Origin: Lachnospiraceae bacterium
Lineage (GTDB): Bacteria > Bacillota > Clostridia > Lachnospirales > Lachnospiraceae
Direction: 5' to 3'
NCBI GenBank assembly: GCA_029006155.1
Contig: JAQXGF010000008.1
Location: forward strand, 60,111 to 124,110
Length of the DNA: 64,000 bases
Both the position numbers and the translations under genes were made by a program. This document shows positions 1 to 10,486 of the stretch, piece after piece. Every line of letters starts with the position of its first letter. Position 1 is the first letter of the stretch. The notes under the pieces are model-generated. The model saw only the letters and a list, made by a program, of their open reading frames with translations, did no database searches and had not been told where the DNA came from.

Positions 1-1
1 G

Positions 2-1924
2 GAACAGGAGGAAAAGCGCATTGGAAATGCACAGCAGGAGCTGGAAAAACAGCAGGAGCTGTGGAAAACGCAGACGGAAGCTCTTCAGGATGTGGAAAAG
101 CGTCAGGCGCTCTGGGAGCAGAAGACAGCCGAGGAGCAGGAGCTGACAGCAGACTGGGCAGAGATGGGGGCGTTGCGGGCGCGCATGCAGGAGCTTGGCC
201 GTGCGGGAAAAGAGCTGCAGCAGCGTTATGCGGCAGTTCGGCAGGAATATGAAGAAAAGCATGCATACAGCGAAGCATTGCGCCAGGCATTTCTTGATGC
301 ACAGGCAGGATTTCTGGCACAGCAGCTTGCAGAAGGAGAGCCATGTCCCGTCTGTGGCTCCAGGTCACACCCGTCGCCGTGTCATCTGAGGCAGGATGCA
401 CGCACGCTGTCAAGGGAAGCGGTCGATCAGGCGGAACAGGCGACGGAACAGCTGCGGGCGTTGCAGGAAACTCTTGCAGGTAAAGCAAAAGAAGCCGGTG
501 CGCAGTGGAACGAAAAAAAAGAGACGCTGGCAGAGATGAGCCGTCGACTGTTGCAGCGGATGCAGAAAAATATTTCCGATTTGCCGGAAAAGCCTTCTTT
601 TGCAGAGGCAGAACAGTTGCTTGATGCGTGGCGTCAGGCGATCCGAACAGAGGGGCGGCAGATTGAAAAAGACAGTGCACAGTTATCACGGCTTCGTTTA
701 TTGCTGGAACAGGCGGAGGGGCAGGGAAAACAGCTGCAGGCCGGGCGGGAGCAGGCGCAGGAGCGGCTCCGGATGGCGATAGCTGCGTGTGAGGGAAGCA
801 GATCTGAGCTTGCAAGCCTCCAGACATCGACAGATTTTCCGGATGAGCGGGCTGCGGCAGCTGCGCTTGCACAGGCGAAGCGGCAGAAGGAAGAACAGGA
901 GCAGAAATGGCAGGCGGCAAAGCAGGAGGCAGATACGGCGACACAGCAGAAAAGCGATGTGGAGGCACTGCTCCGTCGTTATAAGGAGGAACTGCCGGAG
1001 CAGCAGAAGCTGTTTGCAGAACGGCAGGCATTGTATCAGCAGGAGCTTTTGAGGCAGCAGATTCCGGAGGCGGAATGGAAGGCGCTGGCCGGCCGGTATC
1101 ACCGGGAGCAGGAGCAGCAGTTCCGGGAACGGGTCGAGGTGCATCGCCTAAGGATGGAGACAGCCAGAGAACTTGCAGCAGCTGCGCAGAAGGGGATCGG
1201 CGGAAAGGCACAGCCGGAGATGGAGACGATCCGGGCACAGATCCTAAGGGCAGAACAGCAGTTTCAGAAAGCGCAGGAACGACAGGAGGCGGCACAGCAG
1301 CAATACCGGGAAAACAGTGCAGTACTTTCGGAGCTTTGGCCAAAGCTTGCAAAGCGGCAACAGCTGGTCGAAGAGCATGCACGCCTGGATACCCTGTACC
1401 GGATGGCTTCCGGTAATGTCAGTGGTGCGCGGATGGATCTGGAGACCTACGTGCAGCGCTATTATCTGGAACATATTCTGCGTGCGGCAAACCGGCGGTT
1501 TTACGAGATGTCTGCCGGACAGTTTGAACTGCGGATGTATGAGCTGGAAAAGGCCGGAGAGGGAAAGAACCGGGGGCTGGATCTGATGGTATATTCCAAT
1601 GTGACGGGGAAGGAGCGGGAGGTACGGACACTCTCCGGAGGCGAGTCCTTTATGGCAGCTTTGTCACTTGCACTGGGACTGGCGGATCAGATTCAGGAAA
1701 GCTCATCGGCCATCCAGCTGGATATGATGTTTATCGATGAGGGATTTGGATCACTGGATGAACATTCCCGGAATCAGGCTGTGCGTGTGCTGCAGGAGAT
1801 GGCAGGAGGCTCCCGGCTGATCGGAATCATTTCCCATGTGACCGAGCTGAAGCAGGAGATCGAGGACCAGCTGCTCGTCCAAAAAGATGAGACCGGCAGC
1901 CATGTCCGCTGGCAGATCAGTTGA
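2..1924 (+). CDS. sbcC: Exonuclease SbcC, C-terminal part (5' truncated by window start)
   Basis: Frame 2 open from the window start; zinc-hook CPVCGSRSHP, long coiled coils, C-terminal ABC signature LSGGESFMAALSLALGLAD and Walker B MFIDEGFGSLD. Confidence 0.9.
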   Translation, partial: EQEEKRIGNAQQELEKQQELWKTQTEALQDVEKRQALWEQKTAEEQELTADWAEMGALRARMQELGRAGKELQQRYAAVRQEYEEKHAYSEALRQAFLDAQAGFLAQQLAEGEPCPVCGSRSHPSPCHLRQDARTLSREAVDQAEQATEQLRALQETLAGKAKEAGAQWNEKKETLAEMSRRLLQRMQKNISDLPEKPSFAEAEQLLDAWRQAIRTEGRQIEKDSAQLSRLRLLLEQAEGQGKQLQAGREQAQERLRMAIAACEGSRSELASLQTSTDFPDERAAAAALAQAKRQKEEQEQKWQAAKQEADTATQQKSDVEALLRRYKEELPEQQKLFAERQALYQQELLRQQIPEAEWKALAGRYHREQEQQFRERVEVHRLRMETARELAAAAQKGIGGKAQPEMETIRAQILRAEQQFQKAQERQEAAQQQYRENSAVLSELWPKLAKRQQLVEEHARLDTLYRMASGNVSGARMDLETYVQRYYLEHILRAANRRFYEMSAGQFELRMYELEKAGEGKNRGLDLMVYSNVTGKEREVRTLSGGESFMAALSLALGLADQIQESSSAIQLDMMFIDEGFGSLDEHSRNQAVRVLQEMAGGSRLIGIISHVTELKQEIEDQLLVQKDETGSHVRWQIS

Positions 1925-1977
1925 GAAAACGGACATATTTTCATAAAAATTTCGTAATAATTGGTGGAAACTGCTAC

Positions 1978-2006
1978 TTGACGAATATCGTGATGATTGT
2001 TATAGT
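1978..2006 (+). promoter_or_regulatory. Sigma-A type promoter of the dnaJ-like gene
   Basis: TTGACG (1978-1983), 17-nt spacer, TATAGT (2001-2006). Confidence 0.6.
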
Positions 2007-2137
2007 ATACATAGAACAAATGGAATGTTCGGATGCTCAGTGATTGATTTTAGTGAGCAGGCAATCAGGCAAGGCCCAAAGCGGATTGCGAATGTCCGCT
2101 TTACATATAACAGCTGTGCGATTGGAAGGTGACAGAT

Positions 2138-3259
2138 ATGGCAGCAAAGAGAGATTATTACGAAGTGCTCGGTGTCAGGAAGGATGCCGATGAAAATACA
2201 ATTAAAAAAGCATACCGCAAACTGGCGAAGAAGTATCATCCGGATTCCAATGCCGGGGATGCCAGTGCAGAGCAGAAGTTCAAGGAAGTCACAGAGGCTT
2301 ACAATGTGCTCAGCGATAAAGAAAAACGGAAACTTTACGATCAGTTCGGACATGCGGCATTTGACGGAAGTGCACCGGAGGGCGGCTATGCAGGCGCCGG
2401 GAACGGTGCAGGTTTTGGCGGCGGCTTCCATGGTTTCGGCGGTGGAAACAATGGCGGCTATCAGGAGTACCATTTTGAAGGCGGCGACATGGACGACATT
2501 TTGAAGCAGATGTTCGGCGGCGCGGGCGGATTTGGCAGCAGAAAAGGCTCCAGGCGCAGCTCCGGCGGTTTTCATGGCTTCGGCGGTGGCGATGGCGGCT
2601 TCTATCAGTACGGAAACGGTGCAGATTCTGGCAGCTACAGCGGTTTCTCGGATGATGGATTTGGTGGGTTCCATGGCTTTGGCGGAGGTTATGATGAGAA
2701 TGGGCAGGATCTGCATGCAGATGTGTCGATCAGCTTTGACGAGGCGGCCTTTGGGTGTGACAAGCGCATCACGCTCACGGATGGTCAGGGTGGCCCTGCG
2801 AAAACGCTGCAGGTACACATCCCGGCAGGTATCGATACCGGCAAGAGTGTCCGCCTGCGTGGCAAAGGCATGCCGGGTATCGGAAAAGGAGCACCGGGCG
2901 ATCTGCTGCTGCGTGTGACCGTCGGTGAGAAGCCGGGCTTTGAGCGGAAAGGATCCGATGTATACACGACCGTCCAGATTCCGTTTACGACTGCCGTGTT
3001 CGGCGGCGAGGCCGTCGTGCCGACTTTGTATGGCAATGTCGTCTGCAAGATCCGCGAAGGTACACAGTCCGGTACGAAGATCCGCTTGAGAGGCAAGGGC
3101 ATCGTATCGATGAAGGACGCATCTGTTCACGGCGACCAGTATGCAGTCGTTCAGATCGAAGTACCGAAGCACCTAAGCGAGGAGGCAAAGCGGAAGCTGC
3201 ATGAATTCGAGGACGCAGTCGATGGGACGACCCGGACGAGACAGAGAGGGGCAGCATAA
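2138..3259 (+). CDS. DnaJ-class co-chaperone (J domain, Gly/Phe-rich linker, DnaJ C-terminal domains, no zinc finger; CbpA-like)
   Basis: [38 protein letters not shown] with HPD motif, G/F-rich region, C-terminal substrate-binding domains. Confidence 0.9.
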   Translation: MAAKRDYYEVLGVRKDADENTIKKAYRKLAKKYHPDSNAGDASAEQKFKEVTEAYNVLSDKEKRKLYDQFGHAAFDGSAPEGGYAGAGNGAGFGGGFHGFGGGNNGGYQEYHFEGGDMDDILKQMFGGAGGFGSRKGSRRSSGGFHGFGGGDGGFYQYGNGADSGSYSGFSDDGFGGFHGFGGGYDENGQDLHADVSISFDEAAFGCDKRITLTDGQGGPAKTLQVHIPAGIDTGKSVRLRGKGMPGIGKGAPGDLLLRVTVGEKPGFERKGSDVYTTVQIPFTTAVFGGEAVVPTLYGNVVCKIREGTQSGTKIRLRGKGIVSMKDASVHGDQYAVVQIEVPKHLSEEAKRKLHEFEDAVDGTTRTRQRGAA

Positions 3260-3384
3260 TTTTGCTGTGCGTAACTGAGGATTGAGGGGGCCGGCAGCCT
3301 AGGTATCAAAGTGGCAGAGCTGGATTGGGAATATCTGATTTTCCTCAAATGGCCGCGAAGCAGTCAATGAAAATGAAAAATTGT

Positions 3385-3450
3385 AAATAAAAGAGGTCAT
3401 AACCGGAAAATGGTGGTAAAATACCAGAGAAGGGTTATGGCCTTTTTACT
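3385..3450 (+). terminator. Rho-independent terminator
   Basis: AGGTCATAACC ... GGTTATGGCCTTTTT. Confidence 0.6.
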
Positions 3451-3664
3451 TTTTATCCAAACAGGGTGATATTGGAAAACATCAGAATTGTGGTATCGAT
3501 AGATGACACTTACTAAGACAAATGCCAGAAGAGTGTCTGCATATAGCAGAAAATAATGGATTTTACAGTTTGCCTTCTGGAAAATACTGTGTATGATCGT
3601 TTACTAATAATACAGAAATGAAGATATGAATTATAATAAAAATGATAGAAAAGAGGAAAATACT

Positions 3665-4483
3665 ATGCAGTATCAGGTACTAAACGTAACGACAGGAACC
3701 GCCCCCGCACCGGCGAAACTCTACACCTATTTTCTGGACAATTCTCCGGAGATTGATCCGGACCGAGTCCGTCCGGTGATCGTGCTCTGTCCGGGCGGCG
3801 GCTATCGTATGACTTCCGACCGGGAGGCAGAAGGGGTGGCGATGCAGTTTCTGGCAGCCGGTATCCATGTCGCGATCCTGCGCTATACGGTAGCGCCGCA
3901 GGGCGAGTATCCGCAGGCACTCCGCGAGGTGGCGTGGTCTGTGGCACATATCCGGGCGCATGCCGCGCAGTATCATGTGGATCCGGATAAAATTCTCGTG
4001 ATGGGATTTTCCGCAGGTGGACATCTGGCAGCGTCCTATGGCATGTTCTGGAAGAATCATACCTTTTTAGCAGAAGAGCTCAGTGTATCGTCTGAGCAGC
4101 TTCGCCCGAACGGAATGATCCTCGGCTACCCGGTCATCACATCCGGAGAAAAGGCGCATCGGGATTCTTTTGTTGCCCTGCTTGGTGACCGCTACGATGC
4201 GCTCGTAGAAGAGATGTCTTTAGAGCATCAGGTCAGCGTTGATACGCCACCGACCTTCCTCTGGCACACCGAGACCGACGAGCTCGTTCCGGTCGAGAAT
4301 TCCATGTATCTGTTCGGAGCACTGCACACCCACCACATCCCGGTCGAAATGCACATCTACCCGACCGGGGAACACGGCTTAAGCCTCGCAAACGAAGAGA
4401 CCCGTCGCAACGACGGCAGCGGCATCGTCCCGGCCTGCCAGAGCTGGATAAAGATGGCAGTGGATTGGGTGAAGCGGCTGTAG
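3665..4483 (+). CDS. Alpha/beta hydrolase (acetyl-xylan-esterase/lipase-like)
   Basis: VIVLCPGGGY oxyanion region, GFSAGG nucleophile elbow, C-terminal GEHG. Confidence 0.85.
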   Translation: MQYQVLNVTTGTAPAPAKLYTYFLDNSPEIDPDRVRPVIVLCPGGGYRMTSDREAEGVAMQFLAAGIHVAILRYTVAPQGEYPQALREVAWSVAHIRAHAAQYHVDPDKILVMGFSAGGHLAASYGMFWKNHTFLAEELSVSSEQLRPNGMILGYPVITSGEKAHRDSFVALLGDRYDALVEEMSLEHQVSVDTPPTFLWHTETDELVPVENSMYLFGALHTHHIPVEMHIYPTGEHGLSLANEETRRNDGSGIVPACQSWIKMAVDWVKRL

Positions 4484-4788
4484 GAGCTTTGGCAAAGGGA
4501 CAGATATTTGCGTACAATGAAATATAGATCAATATAAAAGAAACAGCGATAAAAGAGGATCAGAGATGGTCCTCTTTTTATATGGAAAAGTTTTAGAAAT
4601 TCTAATTTTGATTGCTCAGTAAAACAGTTTGCTTTTTATCGCGTAGCAGGTCACAGCCGTGAAAATATACAAAAAACGTGAGAATTTTCTACAAGTCCAT
4701 CAATTGTCACAGAAAATGATATAGTTTATAATTCTGTCAAGAGACAAATTCAGGCATTGAATTTGTGGTAAAAAAAGGAGGAAAGGGT

Positions 4789-7700
4789 ATGAGGAAGAAA
4801 CTGGCATTTGCCCTGGCGCTGGCTATGGCAGTCACATCCGTTCCGGTAAACGGGCTTGTGGGGTACGCGGAGGAAATGACAGAAGATGTGGAAGCAGGAG
4901 AGGCTCTGGATGAGATTATTTCCGAGGATGATTTCGAGGGTGGTGTTACCAAAGATATTCTGGGGCGTGTGGATACGGAAGAAGCAGGAGAGCCGGTGGA
5001 GCAGCAGGCGGAGACCGGAGAGCCAGCGTTTATTGAGTCTGTGGAAGTGATGGCAGAGAAAGCTGATGATCCGGAAGATTATGAGAATACACGGGTGGAA
5101 CTTAAGGTGGAGCCGAATGAAGAGGTCACTCTGGATTCCGGGAAACAGGCGGAAGAGGGAGAAAACCTGAGCTATATATGGTATGACTTTAACGATTCGG
5201 ATCAGCCTGAGGAAATCACTGAAGCGACAGGTCAACCGACTTATAAACTGATAGCAGATCATAATAAAAAAATCCGCTGTGAAGTAACAAAAGATGGTCA
5301 GACAATCTTTGCAAAAGAGTTTACAGTTACAGTAAATACTGGGTTGGAGATTGAAAGCGATGATGATTATGAAAACTATGATACTGAGCAGATAGTGCAG
5401 CTGAATGGGTCAGTTATCTTGAAACCGGTGGTAACGGTAGCAGACGGAATTGGTCTGCATTATCAGTGGTATGAGAAGAATGACGGAGAAGAGTACGCAC
5501 TCATCAATGGAGCAGATCAAGCCGAATATCAGGTAAATGCATGTATGACTACTGCAGATTATTTCCGTTGCGTGGTGACAGATGATTATGGAAATTCAGA
5601 GGACTGGGTCTGCAGAGTGATCGTTCGGACGTTGAATATCAACGAACGTACTAAGACGGTCATTGGATTAAAGCCGGAGGACAGTACAGTTTTGCAGGTG
5701 TTTGCAAGTTCATTGATACCTGATGCAGCGCTTCGCTATCAGTGGTTCAAATATAACGATACAGCAGGAAATTGGGATCTGTTGGAAAATGAGAATGCTG
5801 CCACGCTGGAAGTTGGCGCTTTAGACTGTGGGTATGCAGAGTATGAGTGCAAAGTCAGTGACGGATTTGACGAAACCGCTGTAGAGTTTGATATTTGGGT
5901 AAGTGCCGGAATGTGGGCAGATGCAGAAGAGGAGGAAGTTTTTGTAAAGGCAGGCGAAGCAGTTACATTGCGTGTGATTGCTTCATCAGATTATCCGGAT
6001 AAATATCCAATTAGATATCAGTGGTACAATGAAATGGATGAAGAAATTGCAGGAGCTACAGAGGCAAGTTATACCGTACCACCAGTTGCAAATCCGGACA
6101 GGGCGTCTTATGGATACTATTGCAGAGTATCAGATGGTTATAATTCTGAGACGCTGCGGTATACTGTTTATATTGATACAGGGTTGTCTGTGTCAGCAAA
6201 TAATGTATGGGTATCAGCCGGAGCTGCAGCAGAATTGAAGGTAGAGGCAAGTACAGAAGATGCCTATGGTCCGTTGAAGTATGAGTGGCGGGCATTGACA
6301 TGGGATGAAGAAGGAGAATACTGGCGCTGGAAGCGAATTGCAAATGATGGATCTGCGTATGTAGTGGCAAACGTACAGAAGCTGCAGAGATATTGTTGCA
6401 CCGTATCCGATAAACTGACTTCAAAGGATGTATACATGAGTGTTGGTTTATTAAAAGAACGCGAGGAATATGGTCTGGACTTTGAGGGTGCAAAATTATT
6501 AAAGTCAGGAGAAGAGAATACGGCAACCATTACAATGCCTGGAACATCCGTGTATTTTAAATTTGTACCGGAAAGATCCGGAGAATGGAAGCTGTATTCC
6601 CAGTCTGATGAGGACGCGAGAGCATATCTGTACGATGGTGAAAGAAATGAACTGGCAGAGAATGACGATGATCCATATGGAAAGAATAACAATTTTGGCA
6701 TAACTTGCAGACTTATACAGGGCAGGACATACTATTTACGATGTGAGTACTATAGCGAAAGTGCTGTTGGTACCTACAAAATAATGGCAAAATTCATTGA
6801 GGATGGCAAGTCTGAGCATAAATGGGAAGAAGTTAAAGTCATAAAAAAGCCAGACTGTGAGACAGAAGGTAAAAAGCTTTGGAGATGCAAAGATTGCTAT
6901 GAAGAATTTACGGAAGAAGTACCGGCTCTCGGTCACGCATATCCGGAAACATGGACTGTCCGCAAGACGGCTACCTGTCTGGAAGATGGCATGGAATACC
7001 GTACCTGCAGCCGTTGCGGCAAAGAAGAGACCAGAACGATCAAGGCGGTCGGATCTCACCAGTTCGGCGCTTATGCAGTAACAAAGCAACCGACCGTTCT
7101 TGAGACGGGCATTCAGACCAGAACCTGTACGGTATGCCATACAACAGAGAATGCAGAGATCGCAAGACTGAATGGAGTCATCCATCTGACGACCAAGAAG
7201 CTTCCGCTTCAGGTGAAGAAAAATGTACAGCTGAGCCGTATTCTGAAGGATCTGACGGCTGGTGATTCGATCGCTTCCTGCGTGAGCAGCAAGCCGAAAG
7301 TAGCGACGGTCGACAATAGTGGAAAAGTAGTCGCAAAATCTGCCGGAACGACCGTTGTGACGATCACACTTGCAAGTGGTGTTTCGGATAAAGTGACGAT
7401 CGTGGTACAGAAGAAGAAGGTAGCAGCTTCAGCGATCACGAATGTCTCGAAAACACTGAAACTGAAGCTGGGAGAAAAATATACTCTGGCCCCGGTCATC
7501 AATCCGATTACGACGGCAGATAAGGCAAACTACAGCTCTTCCAATAAGAAGATTGCGACGGTCAGCAAGAAAGGCGTCATTACCGCAAAGAAATCCGGAA
7601 CCGCAAAGATCACGGTCAAAGCCGGAAAGAAAAAGGTCACAGTCAAAGTGACAGTAGAAAAAGTGGCGCCGACCGGAATGAATGGTGTACCGGTCAGCAA

Positions 7701-7905
7701 GACGCTGAAAAAAGGAAAATCCTTCACGATCAAGCCGAAGCTGACCCCGTCCGGAGCAGAGGCAAAGATTACCTACAGCAGCTCTGATAAAAAGGTAGTA
7801 ACAGTGAATGCAAAGGGTAAGGTAACAGCAAAAAAGGCCGGGACAGCGACCATCACGGTGAAAGCCGGAGGTGTTACAAAGACCTGCGTGGTTACGGTAA
7901 AATAA
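4789..7905 (+). CDS. Secreted surface protein: Ig-like repeats, CxxC repeats, C-terminal Big_2 repeats
   Basis: Signal peptide MRKKLAFALALAMAVTSVPVNGLVGYAEE after AAAGGAGGAAAG RBS; repeated YQWY/YxCxVSD Ig-like motifs; CxxC repeats; VSKxxTITAKKSGTAKITVKA Big_2 repeats. Confidence 0.8.
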   Translation: MRKKLAFALALAMAVTSVPVNGLVGYAEEMTEDVEAGEALDEIISEDDFEGGVTKDILGRVDTEEAGEPVEQQAETGEPAFIESVEVMAEKADDPEDYENTRVELKVEPNEEVTLDSGKQAEEGENLSYIWYDFNDSDQPEEITEATGQPTYKLIADHNKKIRCEVTKDGQTIFAKEFTVTVNTGLEIESDDDYENYDTEQIVQLNGSVILKPVVTVADGIGLHYQWYEKNDGEEYALINGADQAEYQVNACMTTADYFRCVVTDDYGNSEDWVCRVIVRTLNINERTKTVIGLKPEDSTVLQVFASSLIPDAALRYQWFKYNDTAGNWDLLENENAATLEVGALDCGYAEYECKVSDGFDETAVEFDIWVSAGMWADAEEEEVFVKAGEAVTLRVIASSDYPDKYPIRYQWYNEMDEEIAGATEASYTVPPVANPDRASYGYYCRVSDGYNSETLRYTVYIDTGLSVSANNVWVSAGAAAELKVEASTEDAYGPLKYEWRALTWDEEGEYWRWKRIANDGSAYVVANVQKLQRYCCTVSDKLTSKDVYMSVGLLKEREEYGLDFEGAKLLKSGEENTATITMPGTSVYFKFVPERSGEWKLYSQSDEDARAYLYDGERNELAENDDDPYGKNNNFGITCRLIQGRTYYLRCEYYSESAVGTYKIMAKFIEDGKSEHKWEEVKVIKKPDCETEGKKLWRCKDCYEEFTEEVPALGHAYPETWTVRKTATCLEDGMEYRTCSRCGKEETRTIKAVGSHQFGAYAVTKQPTVLETGIQTRTCTVCHTTENAEIARLNGVIHLTTKKLPLQVKKNVQLSRILKDLTAGDSIASCVSSKPKVATVDNSGKVVAKSAGTTVVTITLASGVSDKVTIVVQKKKVAASAITNVSKTLKLKLGEKYTLAPVINPITTADKANYSSSNKKIATVSKKGVITAKKSGTAKITVKAGKKKVTVKVTVEKVAPTGMNGVPVSKTLKKGKSFTIKPKLTPSGAEAKITYSSSDKKVVTVNAKGKVTAKKAGTATITVKAGGVTKTCVVTVK

Positions 7906-7945
7906 ACCACTTGCAAAATCTGCATTTCGTGCTACAATAGAACAA

Positions 7946-7982
7946 TAAAAAGGCGAATTTATACAGTTCGCCCTTTTATTTA
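7946..7982 (+). terminator. Rho-independent terminator
   Basis: AAAAGGCGAATTTATACAGTTCGCCCTTTTATTT. Confidence 0.7.
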
Positions 7983-7990
7983 AATATAGA

Positions 7991-8017
7991 TTAGCACTCG
8001 ATAAAGACGAGTGCTGA
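7991..8017 (+). promoter_or_regulatory. CIRCE element (HrcA operator) upstream of lon
   Basis: TTAGCACTC-N9-GAGTGCTGA; consensus TTAGCACTC-N9-GAGTGCTAA, one mismatch. Confidence 0.85.
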
Positions 8018-8037
8018 CAAATGAGGAGGGGACATAC

Positions 8038-10311
8038 ATGATTACAATACCGGTACATGATTTATTATTACTTCCAGGTGTGATGTTCTATTTTAAAAAG
8101 GATATGTTTCCCGACAGACGGATTACGACAGAGGATGTCGGAGAAGATATATTGTTCATGATGCTGAAGGAAGAGAAAAAAGCTTCCGAGCTGCAGCCGG
8201 AGGATTTTTATCCGATCGGCATATCTGGAAAGATCGAAGCAATCGATGATGAGGGAAATGTGCGCGTACAGGCAAAGGAGCGCGTCGAGCTCTCAGATAT
8301 CGAGGTGACGCCGAATGGACTGTCGGCGGATGCCAGCATCTGCGCGGATGTGGATGACCTGCCGGAGCAGGAAGAAAAAGAGCACTTTAGTAAAGTAAAA
8401 GAAGATCTGCTGAATTTTTCAAAGGAGTTCAGCTGGGGCATGTGGGCGCGGGGCATGATCCTGCGCTGGAAGAGCATGTCCGAGGTGGCGTGCGCCCTGT
8501 CGAGCTACCTGAATATCCCGTGGGAGGAGAAGTATGCGCTGCTGGAGACAAATTCCAGAAAAGCGCGGATGGAGCAGATCGAAAAAGCAGTTTATGAGCT
8601 GATCGCAGTCTACCACGTCAGCGAAGAGGCAGAAAGCGCCCAGAAGGATTCGAATGAGCAGCTCTATCGGGAGGCCGCTTTAAAGAAGCAGATTGATTTT
8701 CTGCAGAAGCAGCTCGATGAGATGCATCCGGAAAACATTTCGGATGTACGCCGCTTTGAGACGAAAATTCAGGAGTCCGGCATGAACGACGAGGCGAAAA
8801 AGGAAGCCGAGAAGGTGCTGAACCGGATGAAGCAGGAGGGCAAGGACGGACATGAGTACGGTATGCTCTATGATTATCTGGATTTCGTCACGAGCCTTGA
8901 CTGGAAGCCGCAGGAGATGCAGGAGATCGATCTGAAGGAAGCGGAGCAGATTCTGGATGAGGATCATTATGGCCTGAAGAAGGTCAAAGACCGTATTATT
9001 CAGCAGCTTGCGGTGATGGCACTGAATAAAAAGCAGTCCGGATCGATTCTGCTCTTTGTCGGAGCGCCAGGCACCGGCAAGACGAGCATCGGTCAGAGCA
9101 TTGCGCGGGCACTGCACCGCAAGTATGTGCGGATCAGTCTTGGCGGTATCCGGGACGAGGCGGAGATCCGTGGTCACAGAAGGACTTACATCGGGGCCAT
9201 GCCGGGTCGGATCATGGAGGGTATGAAGCGCAGCGGTGCGTCGAATCCGGTCATGGTGCTTGATGAAGTGGACAAGCTGGCAAAGGATTATGGCGGAGAT
9301 CCGGCGAGTGCGCTTCTGGAGGTGCTCGATCCGGAACAGAACAGCAGCTTCACGGACCACTATATGAATGTACCGTATGACCTGTCGAACGTTCTGTTTG
9401 TCTGCACGGCGAACTCCGTTGATACGATTCCGGAGCCGCTTCTGAACCGGATGGAAGTCATCCAGTTCCCGGGCTACACGGCGGTGGAGAAAGCACAGAT
9501 CGCCAAGAAGCATCTGCTGCCGCGGGCTATGAAGACGATGGGAATTCCGGCGCAAAGCCTGAAGGTATCCGATAAGGCGATTGCCCGGATCATATCCGAG
9601 TATACGGCGGAGGCCGGGGTGCGCGGGCTGAAAAAGCAGCTGGATGCGCTCTGCCGGTATGCGGCGGTGCAGCTTGTAAAAGGTGAGAAAAAGAGTATTT
9701 CGGTCAGTGCAAAGCGGGTACCGGAGTTCCTCGGACGCTGTATGCTGCAGCACGACCGGATTCTGGAGCATCCACAGCCGGGTATCGTGACCGGACTTGC
9801 ATGGACGCAGGCAGGAGGAGAGATTCTTTTTATCGAGACGGCGTTCACAAAAGGAAACGGCAAGGTGGCGATCACCGGACAGCTCGGAGATGTGATGAAG
9901 GAATCGGCGGCGATCGCAGTGACACTTGTGAAGGAGCTTTATCCGGAAAAGGCGGAGCTGTTTACAGGCAACGATCTGCATATCCATGTTCCGGCGGGGG
10001 CAGTGCCAAAGGATGGCCCGTCTGCGGGTATCACGCTTGTGACAGCTCTGTCTTCTCTCGTATCCGGAAGACCGGTCAATCCGGAGATCGCGATGACCGG
10101 TGAAGTATCGCTGCGGGGTGGTGTCATGCCGATCGGTGGACTGCCGGAGAAGCTGATGGCAGCACAGCGTGCAGGCGTGAAGAAAGTCTACATCCCGAAG
10201 GACAATGTGCCGGATCTGGAGGATGTCGCTGCGGAAGTAAAGGAGAAGCTGACCATCGTTCCGGTGAAGAAGGTCACGGATGTCCTGAAAGCAGAAAAAG
10301 TGTTATCGTAA
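8038..10311 (+). CDS. lon: ATP-dependent endopeptidase La
   Basis: LON substrate-binding domain, Walker A GAPGTGKTS, catalytic PKDGPSAG; ATG at 8038 after GAGGAGGGG. Confidence 0.95.
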   Translation: MITIPVHDLLLLPGVMFYFKKDMFPDRRITTEDVGEDILFMMLKEEKKASELQPEDFYPIGISGKIEAIDDEGNVRVQAKERVELSDIEVTPNGLSADASICADVDDLPEQEEKEHFSKVKEDLLNFSKEFSWGMWARGMILRWKSMSEVACALSSYLNIPWEEKYALLETNSRKARMEQIEKAVYELIAVYHVSEEAESAQKDSNEQLYREAALKKQIDFLQKQLDEMHPENISDVRRFETKIQESGMNDEAKKEAEKVLNRMKQEGKDGHEYGMLYDYLDFVTSLDWKPQEMQEIDLKEAEQILDEDHYGLKKVKDRIIQQLAVMALNKKQSGSILLFVGAPGTGKTSIGQSIARALHRKYVRISLGGIRDEAEIRGHRRTYIGAMPGRIMEGMKRSGASNPVMVLDEVDKLAKDYGGDPASALLEVLDPEQNSSFTDHYMNVPYDLSNVLFVCTANSVDTIPEPLLNRMEVIQFPGYTAVEKAQIAKKHLLPRAMKTMGIPAQSLKVSDKAIARIISEYTAEAGVRGLKKQLDALCRYAAVQLVKGEKKSISVSAKRVPEFLGRCMLQHDRILEHPQPGIVTGLAWTQAGGEILFIETAFTKGNGKVAITGQLGDVMKESAAIAVTLVKELYPEKAELFTGNDLHIHVPAGAVPKDGPSAGITLVTALSSLVSGRPVNPEIAMTGEVSLRGGVMPIGGLPEKLMAAQRAGVKKVYIPKDNVPDLEDVAAEVKEKLTIVPVKKVTDVLKAEKVLS

Positions 10312-10369
10312 ACGGAGCGATGAGGCATTTGCTGTTTGGTTGGTAAGCAGGTGATCTGCGAAAAAGGCA

Positions 10370-10398
10370 TTGACACCGGTTGGAATTGAACCTATAAT
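10370..10398 (+). promoter_or_regulatory. Sigma-A type promoter of the eut cluster
   Basis: TTGACA (10370-10375), 17-nt spacer, TATAAT (10393-10398). Confidence 0.75.
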
Positions 10399-10405
10399 AG
10401 ATTCA

Positions 10406-10424
10406 GACAAGCAGGGTTGCTGTC
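10406..10424 (+). promoter_or_regulatory. Putative ANTAR-binding hairpin in eutV leader
   Basis: GAC(A)AGC-[AGGGTT]-GCTGTC: hexaloop with A1 and G4, bulged A three bp below the loop. Confidence 0.6.
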
Positions 10425-10442
10425 AAAGATATGGAGCGTAGA

Positions 10443-10486
10443 AGCACATAGGGAAACAGGAGAGATGGTTCCTTATGTGCTTTTTT
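10443..10486 (+). terminator. Leader terminator/attenuator upstream of eutV
   Basis: AGCACATAGGGAA ... TTCCTTATGTGCTTTTTT. Confidence 0.75.

Noticed and set aside
2000-3172. 390-aa minus-strand ORF
   Set aside because: Antisense to the well-supported DnaJ-like gene; no recognisable domain
4789-4950. Riboswitch leader like A/B upstream of the first Big_2 surface gene
   Set aside because: The sequence upstream (about 4600-4788) lacks the shared GCCGTAnAGTCGGC core and any terminator near the start
8680-9987. 435-aa minus-strand ORF
   Set aside because: Antisense to lon; shadow ORF
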